From Streptomyces parvulus (GTDB lineage: Bacteria; Actinomycetota; Actinomycetes; Streptomycetales; Streptomycetaceae), in assembly GCF_014648855.1 (NCBI RefSeq), contig NZ_BMRX01000016.1, positions 1 through 64,000 of the forward strand: DNA of 64,000 bases. Reading direction: 5' to 3'. Both the position numbers and the translations under genes were made by a program. Under the pieces are notes generated by a model. It saw only the letters and a program-made list of their open reading frames with translations, was not told the origin of the DNA and searched no databases. Positions 22,678 to 31,169 of the stretch are shown here, piece after piece. How positions within the stretch are numbered: the first letter of the stretch is position 1; each line of letters opens with the position of its first letter.

Positions 22678-25287
22678 GTGAACAAGGGCTACGCCGTGTA
22701 CTGCGACGCGGATCCGTCCTTCTACGACGCTCCGCACCGCACCGCCCAGCGGACCGGCACCCGGGACTCCCGGTACGCCGCCGCCTCGGCGCCCGTGCCG
22801 GCCGGATGGCAGCGCAACGAGAGCGGGGACTGGCTCGCCCTGCGCCCGGTGGAGACCGGCCTGCCCGACCAGGGCTGGAAGATCCACGTCTCCGCCTGCC
22901 TCGACAACGCCGAGCGGGTGCTGGAGCGGGTGTGGCGGCACTGCGTCGAGGGCGGGACCGCCTTCAAGTTCGTGCCCAGCCGCTACCTGCTGCACCAGCG
23001 CAACGCGAAGTACGCCGACCGCGCCGGCAGTGGCAAGTTCATCACCGTGTACCCGGCCGACGAGGCGGAGTTCGAGCGGCTCGTCGGCGAGCTGTCCGCC
23101 CTGCTGGCGGGCGAACCCGGCCCGCACATCCTGAGCGACCTGCGGATCGGCGACGGCCCCGTGCACGTGCGCTACGGCGGCTTCACCCGGCGCAACTGCT
23201 ACGACGCCGACGGCGAGCTGCGGCCGGCCGTGACCGGCCCCGACGGAGTCCTGGTGCCCGACCTGCGCGGCCCCGTCTTCCGGGTGCCGGACTGGGTGAG
23301 CCCGCCCGCCTTCCTGACCCCGCACCTCGACGCCCGCTCCGCGGTGACGGTGGCCGAGCTGCCGTACACCATCGAGTCGGCGCTGCACTTCTCCAACGGC
23401 GGCGGCGTCTACCTCGCCCGCGACGGCCGCACCGGCGAGCAGGTCGTCCTCAAGGAGGCCCGCCCGCACGCCGGGCTCGCGGCCGACGGCGCCGACGCGG
23501 TGGCCCGGCTGCACCGCGAACGCCGGGCGCTGGAACTGCTGTCGGGCCTCGGCTGCACGCCCGAGGTGCGCGACCACTTCACCGTCGGGGAACACCACTT
23601 CCTCGTCCTGGAGTACCTGGACGGCAAACCGCTCAACACGTTCTTCGCCCGCCGGCACCCGCTCATCGAGGCCGACCCGGGCGAGCGCCGACTGGCCGAG
23701 TACACCGACTGGGCCCTCGGCGTCCACGCGAGAGTGGAGCGCGCCGTCGCCGACGTGCACGCCCGCGGCGTGGTCTTCAACGACCTGCATCTGTTCAACA
23801 TCATGATCCGCGAGGACGACAGCGTCGCCCTGCTGGACTTCGAGGCCGCCCACCACGTGGACGAACCGGGCCGGCAGACCGTGGCCAACCCCGGCTTCGT
23901 GGCCCCCGCCGACCGGCGGGGCGTGGCCGTGGACCGGTACGCGCTGGCCTGCCTGCGGCTCGCGCTGTTCCTCCCGCTCACCAGCCTGCTCGCCCTCGAC
24001 CGGCGCAAGGCGGCCCACCTCGCCGACGTGGTGGCCGAACAGTTCCCGGTGGACCGGGCCTTCCTGGACGCGGCCGTCGACGAGATCACGGCCGGGGCCG
24101 ACGGCACCCCCGCCGCACACCGCGCCGCCGGGCCCGTGGCACCGGTCCGCCCGGACGACTGGCCCCGCAGCCGCGACTCGATGGCCGAGGCCGTCCGGGC
24201 CTCCGCGACGCCGTCGCGCACGGACCGCCTCTACCCCGGAGACATCGCGCAGTTCGCCACCGCCGGCGGCGGCCTCGCCTTCGGCCACGGCGCGGCCGGG
24301 GTGCTGTACGCCCTCGCCGAGAGCGGCGCGGGGCGGCACGAGGACGGCGAGCAGTGGCTGCTGGAGCGGACCAAGCAACCGCCGTCGGGCATGCCGCTCG
24401 GCTTCCACGACGGCCTCGCGGGCGTCGCCTGGACCCTGGACCGGCTCGGCCACCGCGACCGCGCCCTCGACCTCGCCGAACTCCTCCTCGACCAGCCCTT
24501 CGGCGACCTGGCGCCCGACCTGCACAGCGGCACCGCGGGAGTCGGCCTCGCCCTGGACTCGCTCGCCGCCACCACCGGGGAGAGCGCGCTGCGCTCGGCG
24601 GCCCTGGAGTGCGCCGACCTGACGGCGGCCGCCACCCGGGCCGGGGAGCACGAGACCCGCCGGCCCCGCGCCGGACTGCTCCACGGCGCCACCGGCCGCG
24701 CCCTGCTCTTCCTGCGGCTGTACGAACGCACCCGCGACGGCGCCCTGCTCGACCTCGCCCGCGACGCCCTGCGCCAGGACCTCGCCCGCTGCGTACGCGG
24801 CGCCGGCGGTGCCCTCCAGGTCGACGAGGGCTGGCGCACCATGCCCTACCTGGGCGCGGGCAGCGTGGGCATCGGCATGGTCCTCGACGACTACCTGGCG
24901 CACCGCGAGGACGAGGAGTTCGAGCGGGCCAGAGGCGAGATCGTGGCCGCCGCGCAGGCCATGTTCTACGCCCAGCCGGGCCTCTACCGGGGCGTGGCCG
25001 GCATGGTGCTCCACCTCGGCCGCACCACCGCCACGGCACCCGGCACCGGCCCCGAGGCCGTCCGGCGCCAGCTGGACGCGCTGTCCTGGCACGCCATGTC
25101 CTACCGCGACCGGCTCGCCTTCCCCGGCGAGCAGATGATGCGGCTGTCCATGGACCTCTCCACCGGAACGGCCGGATGCCTGCTGGCCGTCGCCTCCGTA
25201 CGCGGCGACGCGCCCGCCTCCCTGCCGTTCCTCCCGCCGCCGGGCACACCCGGCGGCCCACCGGCTCGGCCCCGTCAGGGGTCGTGA
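22678..25287 (+). CDS. ramC: RamC/AmfT class III lanthipeptide synthetase (SapB maturation)
   Basis: An 869-residue LanKC-type enzyme that phosphorylates and dehydrates serines of the RamS precursor and forms the SapB rings. The N-terminal ~200 residues are the lyase region. A Ser/Thr-kinase-like domain follows, with VVLKEARP (Lys ~259), FNDLHLFN (catalytic Asp ~369) and LLDFEAA (metal-binding Asp ~387). The C-terminal LanC-like cyclase domain (~residues 515-850) has GFHDGLAGVAW and YRGVAGMVLHLG but no evident Cys-Cys-His zinc set, as in class III enzymes. The GTG at 22678 is chosen over an ATG at 22600 because GGGAGGGAGAAGG lies directly upstream and MNKGYAVYCDAD is the conserved start. Confidence 0.97.
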   Translation: MNKGYAVYCDADPSFYDAPHRTAQRTGTRDSRYAAASAPVPAGWQRNESGDWLALRPVETGLPDQGWKIHVSACLDNAERVLERVWRHCVEGGTAFKFVPSRYLLHQRNAKYADRAGSGKFITVYPADEAEFERLVGELSALLAGEPGPHILSDLRIGDGPVHVRYGGFTRRNCYDADGELRPAVTGPDGVLVPDLRGPVFRVPDWVSPPAFLTPHLDARSAVTVAELPYTIESALHFSNGGGVYLARDGRTGEQVVLKEARPHAGLAADGADAVARLHRERRALELLSGLGCTPEVRDHFTVGEHHFLVLEYLDGKPLNTFFARRHPLIEADPGERRLAEYTDWALGVHARVERAVADVHARGVVFNDLHLFNIMIREDDSVALLDFEAAHHVDEPGRQTVANPGFVAPADRRGVAVDRYALACLRLALFLPLTSLLALDRRKAAHLADVVAEQFPVDRAFLDAAVDEITAGADGTPAAHRAAGPVAPVRPDDWPRSRDSMAEAVRASATPSRTDRLYPGDIAQFATAGGGLAFGHGAAGVLYALAESGAGRHEDGEQWLLERTKQPPSGMPLGFHDGLAGVAWTLDRLGHRDRALDLAELLLDQPFGDLAPDLHSGTAGVGLALDSLAATTGESALRSAALECADLTAAATRAGEHETRRPRAGLLHGATGRALLFLRLYERTRDGALLDLARDALRQDLARCVRGAGGALQVDEGWRTMPYLGAGSVGIGMVLDDYLAHREDEEFERARGEIVAAAQAMFYAQPGLYRGVAGMVLHLGRTTATAPGTGPEAVRRQLDALSWHAMSYRDRLAFPGEQMMRLSMDLSTGTAGCLLAVASVRGDAPASLPFLPPPGTPGGPPARPRQGS

Positions 25288-25323
25288 GTAAAGCAAACCC
25301 GTTGCCGTACGAAGGGAAAAGTC

Positions 25324-25452
25324 ATGAACCTGTACGACCTGCAGTCGATGGAGACCCCCAAGGAAGAGGCCATGGGCGACGTCGAGACCGGCAGCCGCGC
25401 GAGCCTGCTGCTCTGCGGCGACAGCAGCCTGAGCGTCACGACCTGTAACTGA
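25324..25452 (+). CDS. ramS: RamS SapB lanthipeptide precursor, 42 aa
   Basis: A 21-residue leader (MNLYDLQSMETPKEEAMGDVE) and a 21-residue core beginning TGSRASLLLC and ending SLSVTTCN. The serines and two cysteines are positioned for two identical rings of the class III type. Compared with the SapB core I know (ending SITTCN), Ile is replaced by Val; the leader has Tyr4 where I recall Phe. GAAGGGAAAA precedes the ATG. It lies 36 nt after ramC and is followed by a strong hairpin. The product is a surface-active peptide that lets aerial hyphae leave the aqueous medium. Confidence 0.96.
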   Translation: MNLYDLQSMETPKEEAMGDVETGSRASLLLCGDSSLSVTTCN

Positions 25453-25503
25453 CGCCGGAGCTGACCGCCGCGGCGGCACGGTGAGCCGTGTCGCCCCGGC
25501 ACT

Positions 25504-25529
25504 GGCGCCCCGGGTTCTCCCGGGGCGCC
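25504..25529 (+). terminator. Perfect 11-bp hairpin between ramS and ramA
   Basis: GGCGCCCCGGG - TTCT - CCCGGGGCGCC, a perfect stem 52 nt after the ramS stop and 91 nt before the ramA start. CCGCCGCGGCGG (25465-25476) and GGCCGTACGGCC (25552-25563) are further palindromes on either side. It probably reduces read-through or stabilises the ramCS mRNA, giving less exporter than peptide. There is no U-run, so it is not a classical complete terminator. Confidence 0.7.
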
Positions 25530-25619
25530 GACGCCTGCCCGCGCGCCCCACGGCCGTACGGCCCCCGGGGCGCGCGACCGGCGTCCCGGCACCGTGGGAC
25601 GGACGGAAGGTCGTGGCTG

Positions 25620-27523
25620 GTGCGAACGAGCAGGTCCCGGGCGTCGCGGGCGCCCGAGGCGCGGGACGGGGCCGCCGCCGGTCCCGGGCGCGCGCCCGAA
25701 GTACTGGTGCTGCTGTGCTCGGTCGCGGCGGCCCTGGCAACGGTGGCCCAGCCGGTCGTCCTCGGCCGCACCCTCGACCTGCTGCTCCGCGACGGCGACG
25801 CGGCACCCTGGCTGGCACTGAGCGCCGCACTGCTCGTCAGCGAACTCCTCCTGGACAGCCTCACCGCGCTGTTCACCGGGCGCTGCAACGCCACCTGGAC
25901 GGCACACGTCCGCGCCCGCGCCCTCACCGGCCTGCTGGACGCCGTACCGGACAGTGCAAGGCCCTTCTCCCCGGGGGACGTCGGAACCCGGCTGACCCTC
26001 AACGCCACCGACGCGGGCGGCGCCCCCGCGGCGCGAGCCGCGCTGGCGGCCTCCCTGGTCACCCCGCTGGGCGCCCTCGTGGCCCTGGCCCTCGTCGACC
26101 CGTGGGTCGCGGCCTGCGTATGCGCCGGCCTGCCCGCGCTCGCCCTCGTACTGCGGACCTTCGCCCGCGACACCGGCGCCTCCGTCGCCGCCTACCAGCG
26201 CACCCAGTCCCGGATCGCGTCGGCGCTGCTGGAGGCCCTGGACGGCACGGCGACGATCGGCGCCGCGGGGACGGGGAAGCGGGAACGCGCCCGGATCCTG
26301 GCACCGCTGGCCGAACTCGCTGCCCAGGGACGGCACATGTGGGCCCTGCACGGCCGGGCGCTGGCCAGGAGCGGCGTCCTCGTCCCGCTGCTGACCCTCG
26401 TCGCCACGGGCGTCGCCGGACTGCGCCTGGCCGCCGGCGACCTGAGCGTGGGCGAACTGCTCGCCGCCGGTAGGTACGCGCAGCTCACGGCCGGAGTCGG
26501 CGGCGCCGCGTCCCTGCTGGGCGCGATCGTGCGGGGCCGCGCGGCCCGCGACCGGACCCGCGAGCTGGAACGGCTGCCCGCGCTGGCCCACGGCACGGAG
26601 CTACTGCCCCCGGCCGGTACCGGCGAACTCGAACTGCGCGCGGTGCGGGTGGTGCGCGACGGCAGGGAGGTGCTGCGCGCCGACCACCTGAGAGTCCCGG
26701 GCGGCAGCACGGTCGCCGTGGTCGGCCGCGGCGGCGCGGGCAAGAGCGTCCTCGCGGCCGTGGCCGGACGGCTGATCGACCCCGACGAGGGGCAGGTGCT
26801 GCTGGACGGTGTCCGCCTCGACCGGCTGACCCGCGAGGCGCTGCGCACCGAGGTCGCCTTCGCCTTCGAACGACCGGTGCTCGGCGGGGGAACCATCGCC
26901 GACGCCGTCGCCGCCGGGGCGCGGCGGGCGTCCCCCGACGAGGTGGAGCGGGCGGCGTGCGCGGCCGGCGCCGACGGCTTCGTACGCCGCTGACCGGGGC
27001 GCCGCTCTCGGGCGGGGAGCACCAACGGCTCGGTCTGGCGCGTGCGTTCGCCCAGGCCGGGCGGCTGTTGGTGCTCGACGACGCGACGTCGAGCCTGGAC
27101 ACCGCGACCGAGCACGAGGTGAACCTCGCCCTGCGCCGCTCGGTGCGGCCCGGGACCCGGCTCGTGATCGCGCACCGCCCGTCCGTCGCGGCCCGCGCGG
27201 ACCTGGTGATCTGGCTGGAGGCGGGGGGAGTACGGGCCCTCGGCACCCACCACGAGCTGTGGCACACCGCCGACTACCGGGCGGTCTTCGGCCCCGCCGA
27301 CGGCGCGGCCACCGCCGAAGCCACGGCCACCGCCGAAGCCACGGCCACTGCCGAAGGCGCGGCTCCCGTCGACGGCACGGCCACCGCCGAAGGCATGACC
27401 ACGGCCGAAGGCACGGCTCCTGCCGACGGCACGGCACCCGTCGACGGCGCGGCTCCCACCGCGGGCGTCGGCCCCGCCCGGCTGCCGGAGCCGCGTCCCA
27501 GGCCCGAGGAGGCACGCCAGTGA
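25620..27523 (+). pseudogene. ramA: ramA ABC exporter half, disrupted by frameshift
   Basis: ABC exporter subunit that with RamB should export SapB. The first frame (GTG 25620 to TGA 26993, GGAAGG 9 nt upstream) encodes the transmembrane domain and the nucleotide-binding start with Walker A GRGGAGKS. It stops right after GADGFVRR. The rest of the ATPase domain lies in another frame from about 26990: LTGAPLSGGEHQRLGLARA, Walker B LLVLDDATSSLD and the H-loop AHRP. The usual LPxGYDTPL segment between these parts is missing, so 25 nt appear deleted (24 for eight codons plus one). A GTG at 26957 with GGAG upstream could restart the second frame. The second frame ends with an Ala/Thr/Glu repeat tail, and GTGA overlaps ramB. 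Deletion size is inferred from family consensus. Confidence 0.88.
27301..27460 (+). repeat. 18-bp-period coding repeat at the 3' end of ramA
   Basis: Units such as GCCGAAGCCACGGCCACC (A-E-A-T-A-T) are repeated and then diverge into TAEGTA/PVDGTA-type hexapeptides. The repeats lie just after the ATPase domain, in the second ramA frame, and end before the ramB start. Same 18-bp period as the hydroxyproline dehydrogenase tail, but unrelated sequence. Confidence 0.85.
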
Positions 27524-29382
27524 CGCCCCCGCCCCCGCCCCCGTCCACGTCCGCCGGAGACCGGCCCGCCCCCGCACCGGCGGACGACGGATCGGGATCG
27601 CTGCGCCGCATCGCGCCGCCGGCCCGGCGGTTCCTCGCCCGGCGCCGGGGCGTGCTCGCCCGGCTCGCGCTGTGGTCACTGGCCGAGTCGGTGCAGGCCT
27701 TCCTGGTCGGCTTCGCCGTCGCACACGCCGTCGACGAGGGCTTCCTGGCCGGCGACACCCGCCGGGGCCTGCTGTGGCTCGCGGTCGCCCTGGCCGCCGT
27801 GCTGTCGGGCGCTCCGGTGGTACGGGGAGTCTTCGCGCAGCTCGCCGGGTTGACCGAGCCGCTGCGGGACGCGCTGGTGCGGCGTGCGGTGGACCGTTCC
27901 ATGGCCCTGGCCGCCCGGGGCGGGCCCGGCGCCACGGACCGCGCGGCCGTCTCCCGGCTGACCAACCAGGTCGAGATCGCCCGGGACAGCTTCGCCGGGC
28001 TCGTCCTCACCCTCCGCTCGTTCGTCTTCACCGCCGCGGGTGCCCTGATCGGCCTGCTCTCGCTGGACCCGGCGCTGCTCCTGGTGGTCCTGCCGCCGCT
28101 GGCCGCCGGCCTCGGGCTGTTCCTGGCCACCCTGCGGCCCATGGCTGCGGCTCAGCGCCGTGCCCTGGCCGCCGACGAGGCGCTGGGCGACCACGCGACG
28201 CGGTCGCGGGCGGCCCTGCGCGACCTCACCGCCTGCGGGACGGGGCCCGAGGCGGAACGCGGGGGCGCCGAGCTGGTCGCCGAGGCCGCCGCGACCGCCC
28301 GCACCCTGGCCCGCTGGGCGGCGGTGCGCACCACGGCGCTCGGTGTCGCGGGCAATCTGCCCGTACTGGCGCTGCTGGTGGCGGTGCCGTGGCTGCGCGG
28401 CCGGGGCGTGACGGCGGGGGCGCTGCTGGGAGCCTTCACGTATCTCGTCCAGTCGCTGCTGCCCGCGCTGCACACCCTGATGACCGCCCTCGGCGCGGCG
28501 GGGGCGCGGCTGCTGGTGGTCCTGGACCGGATCCTGGGCCCCGCGCCGTCGGAGGAGGTCAAAGCCGCCGGGAGCACGCGAGACGCGACGATCACGGTGC
28601 CGCTCGCGGCCGGCGCGGCGGCCGTCACCCGCGCACCCGCACCCGGCCGTCCCGTCCCTGCCGTGGAACTGCGGTCCGTCACCCTCTCCTACGGCGCCCG
28701 CGCCGAACCCGTGCTCGACTCGCTGGACCTGCGTGTGGCCCCGGGCGAACACCTCGCCGTCGTCGGCCCGAGCGGCATCGGCAAGTCGACACTGACCCGC
28801 CTCGTCGCCGGTACGCTCGCCCCGAGCCGCGGCGAGGTCCGGGCGGCCGGACGGGCGGTGACCGGGCGCGCCCTCACCGAACTGGCCGCCCTGCGCACGC
28901 TGGTGCCCCAGGAGGCGTACGTCTTCACCGGCACCGTCGCCGACAACCTCGCCTACCTCCGGCCGGACGCGGACCGGGCGGACCTGGACACCGCCGTCGC
29001 GGCGCTCGGGCTCCGTCCCCTGGTCGAGCGCCTGGGCGGACTGGACGGTGCGGTACGCCCCGCCGAACTGACCCCCGCCGAGCGCCAGTTCCTCGCGCTG
29101 GCCCGCGCCCACCTGTCGCCCGCCCCCCTGCTGCTGCTCGACGAGGCCACCTGCCACCTCGACCCGGCCGCCGAGGCCCGCGCGGAGGAGGCGCTGGCCC
29201 GGCGGCCGGGCACGCTGGTGGTGGTGGCGCACCGGCTGTCGTCGGCGGTGCGGGCGGACCGGGTGCTCGTCCTGGACGGCGTGACGGCGGTGTGCGGCAC
29301 CCACGAGGAGTTGCTGGACCGTTCGCCGCTCTACCGCGACCTGACGGGCCACTGGCAGGGCGAGCCGCCGCGCCGGCCGTGA
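27520..29382 (+). CDS. ramB: RamB ABC exporter half
   Basis: A 620-residue membrane-bound ABC half-transporter, partner of RamA in SapB export. After a proline run (TPPPPPPP) come six hydrophobic segments (residues ~25-320) and then the ATPase domain: Walker A VGPSGIGKST, Q-loop LVPQEAYVF, Walker B LLLLDEATCHLD and H-loop VAHRLSS. The ABC signature is degenerate, ELTPAERQ instead of LSGGQ. This is common in the weak site of heterodimeric exporters, where the partner (RamA, LSGGEHQR) supplies the active signature. The GTG start overlaps the ramA stop (GTGA) with GAGGAGG 7 nt upstream. Confidence 0.95.
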   Translation: MTPPPPPPSTSAGDRPAPAPADDGSGSLRRIAPPARRFLARRRGVLARLALWSLAESVQAFLVGFAVAHAVDEGFLAGDTRRGLLWLAVALAAVLSGAPVVRGVFAQLAGLTEPLRDALVRRAVDRSMALAARGGPGATDRAAVSRLTNQVEIARDSFAGLVLTLRSFVFTAAGALIGLLSLDPALLLVVLPPLAAGLGLFLATLRPMAAAQRRALAADEALGDHATRSRAALRDLTACGTGPEAERGGAELVAEAAATARTLARWAAVRTTALGVAGNLPVLALLVAVPWLRGRGVTAGALLGAFTYLVQSLLPALHTLMTALGAAGARLLVVLDRILGPAPSEEVKAAGSTRDATITVPLAAGAAAVTRAPAPGRPVPAVELRSVTLSYGARAEPVLDSLDLRVAPGEHLAVVGPSGIGKSTLTRLVAGTLAPSRGEVRAAGRAVTGRALTELAALRTLVPQEAYVFTGTVADNLAYLRPDADRADLDTAVAALGLRPLVERLGGLDGAVRPAELTPAERQFLALARAHLSPAPLLLLDEATCHLDPAAEARAEEALARRPGTLVVVAHRLSSAVRADRVLVLDGVTAVCGTHEELLDRSPLYRDLTGHWQGEPPRRP

Positions 29383-29409
29383 CCGCGGACGTCCGGGCCG
29401 CCCGCGGTC
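29381..29409. terminator. Hairpin between convergent ramB and ramR
   Basis: GACCGCGG (29381-29388) and CCGCGGTC (29402-29409) pair perfectly around a 13-nt loop. CCGCA-CCG-TGCGG follows at 29411-29423. Only 46 nt separate the two stops, so it may end both transcripts. Confidence 0.6.
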
Positions 29410-29428
29410 GCCGCACCGTGCGGCCGGG

Positions 29429-30025
29429 TCACGTCCAGCCGGCGCTCTGGACGATGCGTATCGCGTCGACGCGGTTGCGGGCGCCGACCTTGCGGATCGC
29501 GGTGGCCATGTAGTTGCGGACCGTGCCCCGCGACAGGTGCAGCCGCGCGGCGATCTCCGCGATCGGCGCCCCCTGGGAGGCCAGCGACAGCACGCCCAGC
29601 TCGCGGGTGGTCAGCGGCATCTCCGCGCCCTTCAACAGGGCGACGGTGAGCGTCTCGTCAAGGAAACGTTCCCCCTTGGCGACCGTGTGCACCGCCGTGA
29701 TCAGCCGGTGGGTGGGGGCGTTCTTGTCCACGAGTCCGAGCGCGCCCCCCTCGAACGCCCGGCGCAGCACCCCGGGCCGCTTGGCGGTCGCCAGGACCAC
29801 GAGCCGGTCCCCGTACCGGCCCCGCAGTCGCTCGCCCCGTACCTCGTCCTGCCCCTGCAGGCACTCGCCGTCCACGACGCACACGTCCGCCGGTAACTCC
29901 TCGGCGTCCGGCGTCCCGGTGTCGGGACAGTGGGCGGAGACCTCCAGTGTGTCGTCCGATCTGAGCAGCTGTGCCAGCGCCGACCGCAGCAGTTCCTCGT
30001 CGTGCACCACGACCGTACGAACCAT
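29429..30025 (-). CDS. ramR: RamR orphan response regulator with TTA codon
   Basis: A 198-residue activator of ramCSAB. The receiver domain has HDEE at residues 8-11, a putative phospho-acceptor Asp52 in CVVDGE and LVDKN. The C-terminal LuxR/NarL HTH reads LTTRELGVLSLASQGAPIAEIAARLHLSRGTVRNYMATAIRKVG. No sensor kinase is adjacent. Leu44 is encoded by TTA (29894-29896 on the + strand), the codon read by the bldA tRNA, so translation should depend on developmental tRNA supply. ATG 30025 is chosen because AAGGGG lies 8 nt upstream; a GTG three codons earlier is possible. Confidence 0.95.
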   Translation of the reverse strand: MVRTVVVHDEELLRSALAQLLRSDDTLEVSAHCPDTGTPDAEELPADVCVVDGECLQGQDEVRGERLRGRYGDRLVVLATAKRPGVLRRAFEGGALGLVDKNAPTHRLITAVHTVAKGERFLDETLTVALLKGAEMPLTTRELGVLSLASQGAPIAEIAARLHLSRGTVRNYMATAIRKVGARNRVDAIRIVQSAGWT

Positions 30026-30523
30026 TTCCCCCACCCCTTGTCCCGGCCGCCCGGACGAGCGGCCGATGGTCTGGCGTCCCCGCGCCACGAGCCATCTGCC
30101 CTGATCTGTTCCGGTGGAACACGTTGCGTACGCACGTGCGAACCGCACCCGAGTCAATTCGCCTTTGTCAGCGCCCGCCCGGGGCCGGAATGAAAGAGTC
30201 CGTACGGGAGAACTAGGCGGAGAACACACCAATCCGCAGCCGGTTCGGCTCCGTGTGCGACCCGCCGGACGCACCACCCCCGCCCGCCGGCCACCCCGGC
30301 AGCCCGGCCACGCTGGCACATCCCGCCGCCGACCTGTTCCCGCCCCGCAAACCGGACGGACCGAACAGCCATACGGTTGAGCAAGAATCGGCCGGAAACA
30401 GCCGTCCCCCAATCTGGCGCGAATCCACCGCCCGTTCCAGGGCGCTCGGAGGCCGCGCCGGGGAGCGTCGGCACGGGTCCCCCGGTCCGTCGCCAACATC
30501 GCGGCGACGCGACCCCGTTGGGT
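30026..30523. promoter_or_regulatory. 498-nt region upstream of ramR, with shared dyad
   Basis: No gene is supported here; long frames crossing it are shadows. It contains GTGCG-AAC-CGCAC (30136-30148), whose layout matches GTGCG-TTC-CGCAC before ramC. The adjoining CGCACGTGCG palindrome is at 30131-30140. On the minus strand TTGACT (30155-30150) precedes the dyad and could be a -35 for ramR, but no good -10 is visible. The GNAT gene end lies at 30524. Confidence 0.55.
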
Positions 30524-31099
30524 TCAGCCGACCGACCCCTTCGTCCCCGCCCCGCGGGGTGAGGCGTGCCAATGAACCGCACCGCGCACGCCCAGCCACT
30601 GCTCGGCATCCCAAGCACGGAACCGCTCCACCCGGGTGAACCCCAGCTTCGCCGCGAGGCGCATGGAGCCGGTGTTGGCGGTCTGCGTGGCGAGCACCAC
30701 CGGCTCGCCGGGCAGTGCGCCGTCGAACCAGTCCAGTGCCGCCGCGCACGCCTCTGCGGCGTACCCGGCCCCCCAGGCCCGGGGCAGGAACAGGTAGCCG
30801 AGTTCGGCCTTCCCCGCGGCCGCGGGCCGATGGCGCTCGGACGCCCTCCTGAGCAGGATCTGTCCGATCATCGCGCCGTCGAGTTCGACGACGAAGCTCC
30901 CCGGCCACCGCTCGGGCACCACGGGCAGCTCGCGCTCCAGTTCCGCACGCGGCCTGGGGCCGCCGAGGTAGGTGTGCACCTCCGCGGAGGCGAGCAGCTC
31001 GACGAACACGGCCCGGTCCCGCGCCTCGGACCCGCGGAGTACCAGCCGCTCGGTCCTGATCGGGGCGGGAGGCCAGGCGACGGACCCGAGCTCGGTCAT
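30524..31099 (-). CDS. GNAT-family N-acetyltransferase
   Basis: A 191-residue RimJ/RimL-type acetyltransferase. It opens IRTERLVLRGSEARDRAVFVELLAS, has the acetyl-CoA region LGYLFLPRAWGAGYAAEAC (RxxGxG/A-type loop), and the closing NTGSMRLAAKLGFTRVERF motif. It likely acetylates a small amine or a protein N-terminus; the substrate cannot be told. The start ATG at 31097-31099 has no good ribosome site, and a TTG 36 nt upstream is an alternative. Stands alone after the MHS transporter on the same strand (gap 70 nt). Confidence 0.86.
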   Translation of the reverse strand: MTELGSVAWPPAPIRTERLVLRGSEARDRAVFVELLASAEVHTYLGGPRPRAELERELPVVPERWPGSFVVELDGAMIGQILLRRASERHRPAAAGKAELGYLFLPRAWGAGYAAEACAAALDWFDGALPGEPVVLATQTANTGSMRLAAKLGFTRVERFRAWDAEQWLGVRGAVHWHASPRGAGTKGSVG

Positions 31100-31169
31100 G
31101 CCGGCAAGCCAACCAGGCGCCCCGGCCGTGATCAACCCCCGCGCCCCGCCTCGCCGCCGACGATCCAGG

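Noticed and set aside
22222..25830. 1202-residue minus-strand frame opposite ramC
   Set aside because: Antisense to ramC, whose kinase and cyclase motifs are unambiguous.
22678..30025. ram cluster as a novel lanthipeptide system
   Set aside because: It is the known SapB/AmfS locus; only the ramA lesion, the core variant and the control elements are notable.
30213..31112. 299-residue minus-strand frame upstream of ramR
   Set aside because: Out-of-phase copy of the GNAT gene region running into non-coding DNA; no domain.
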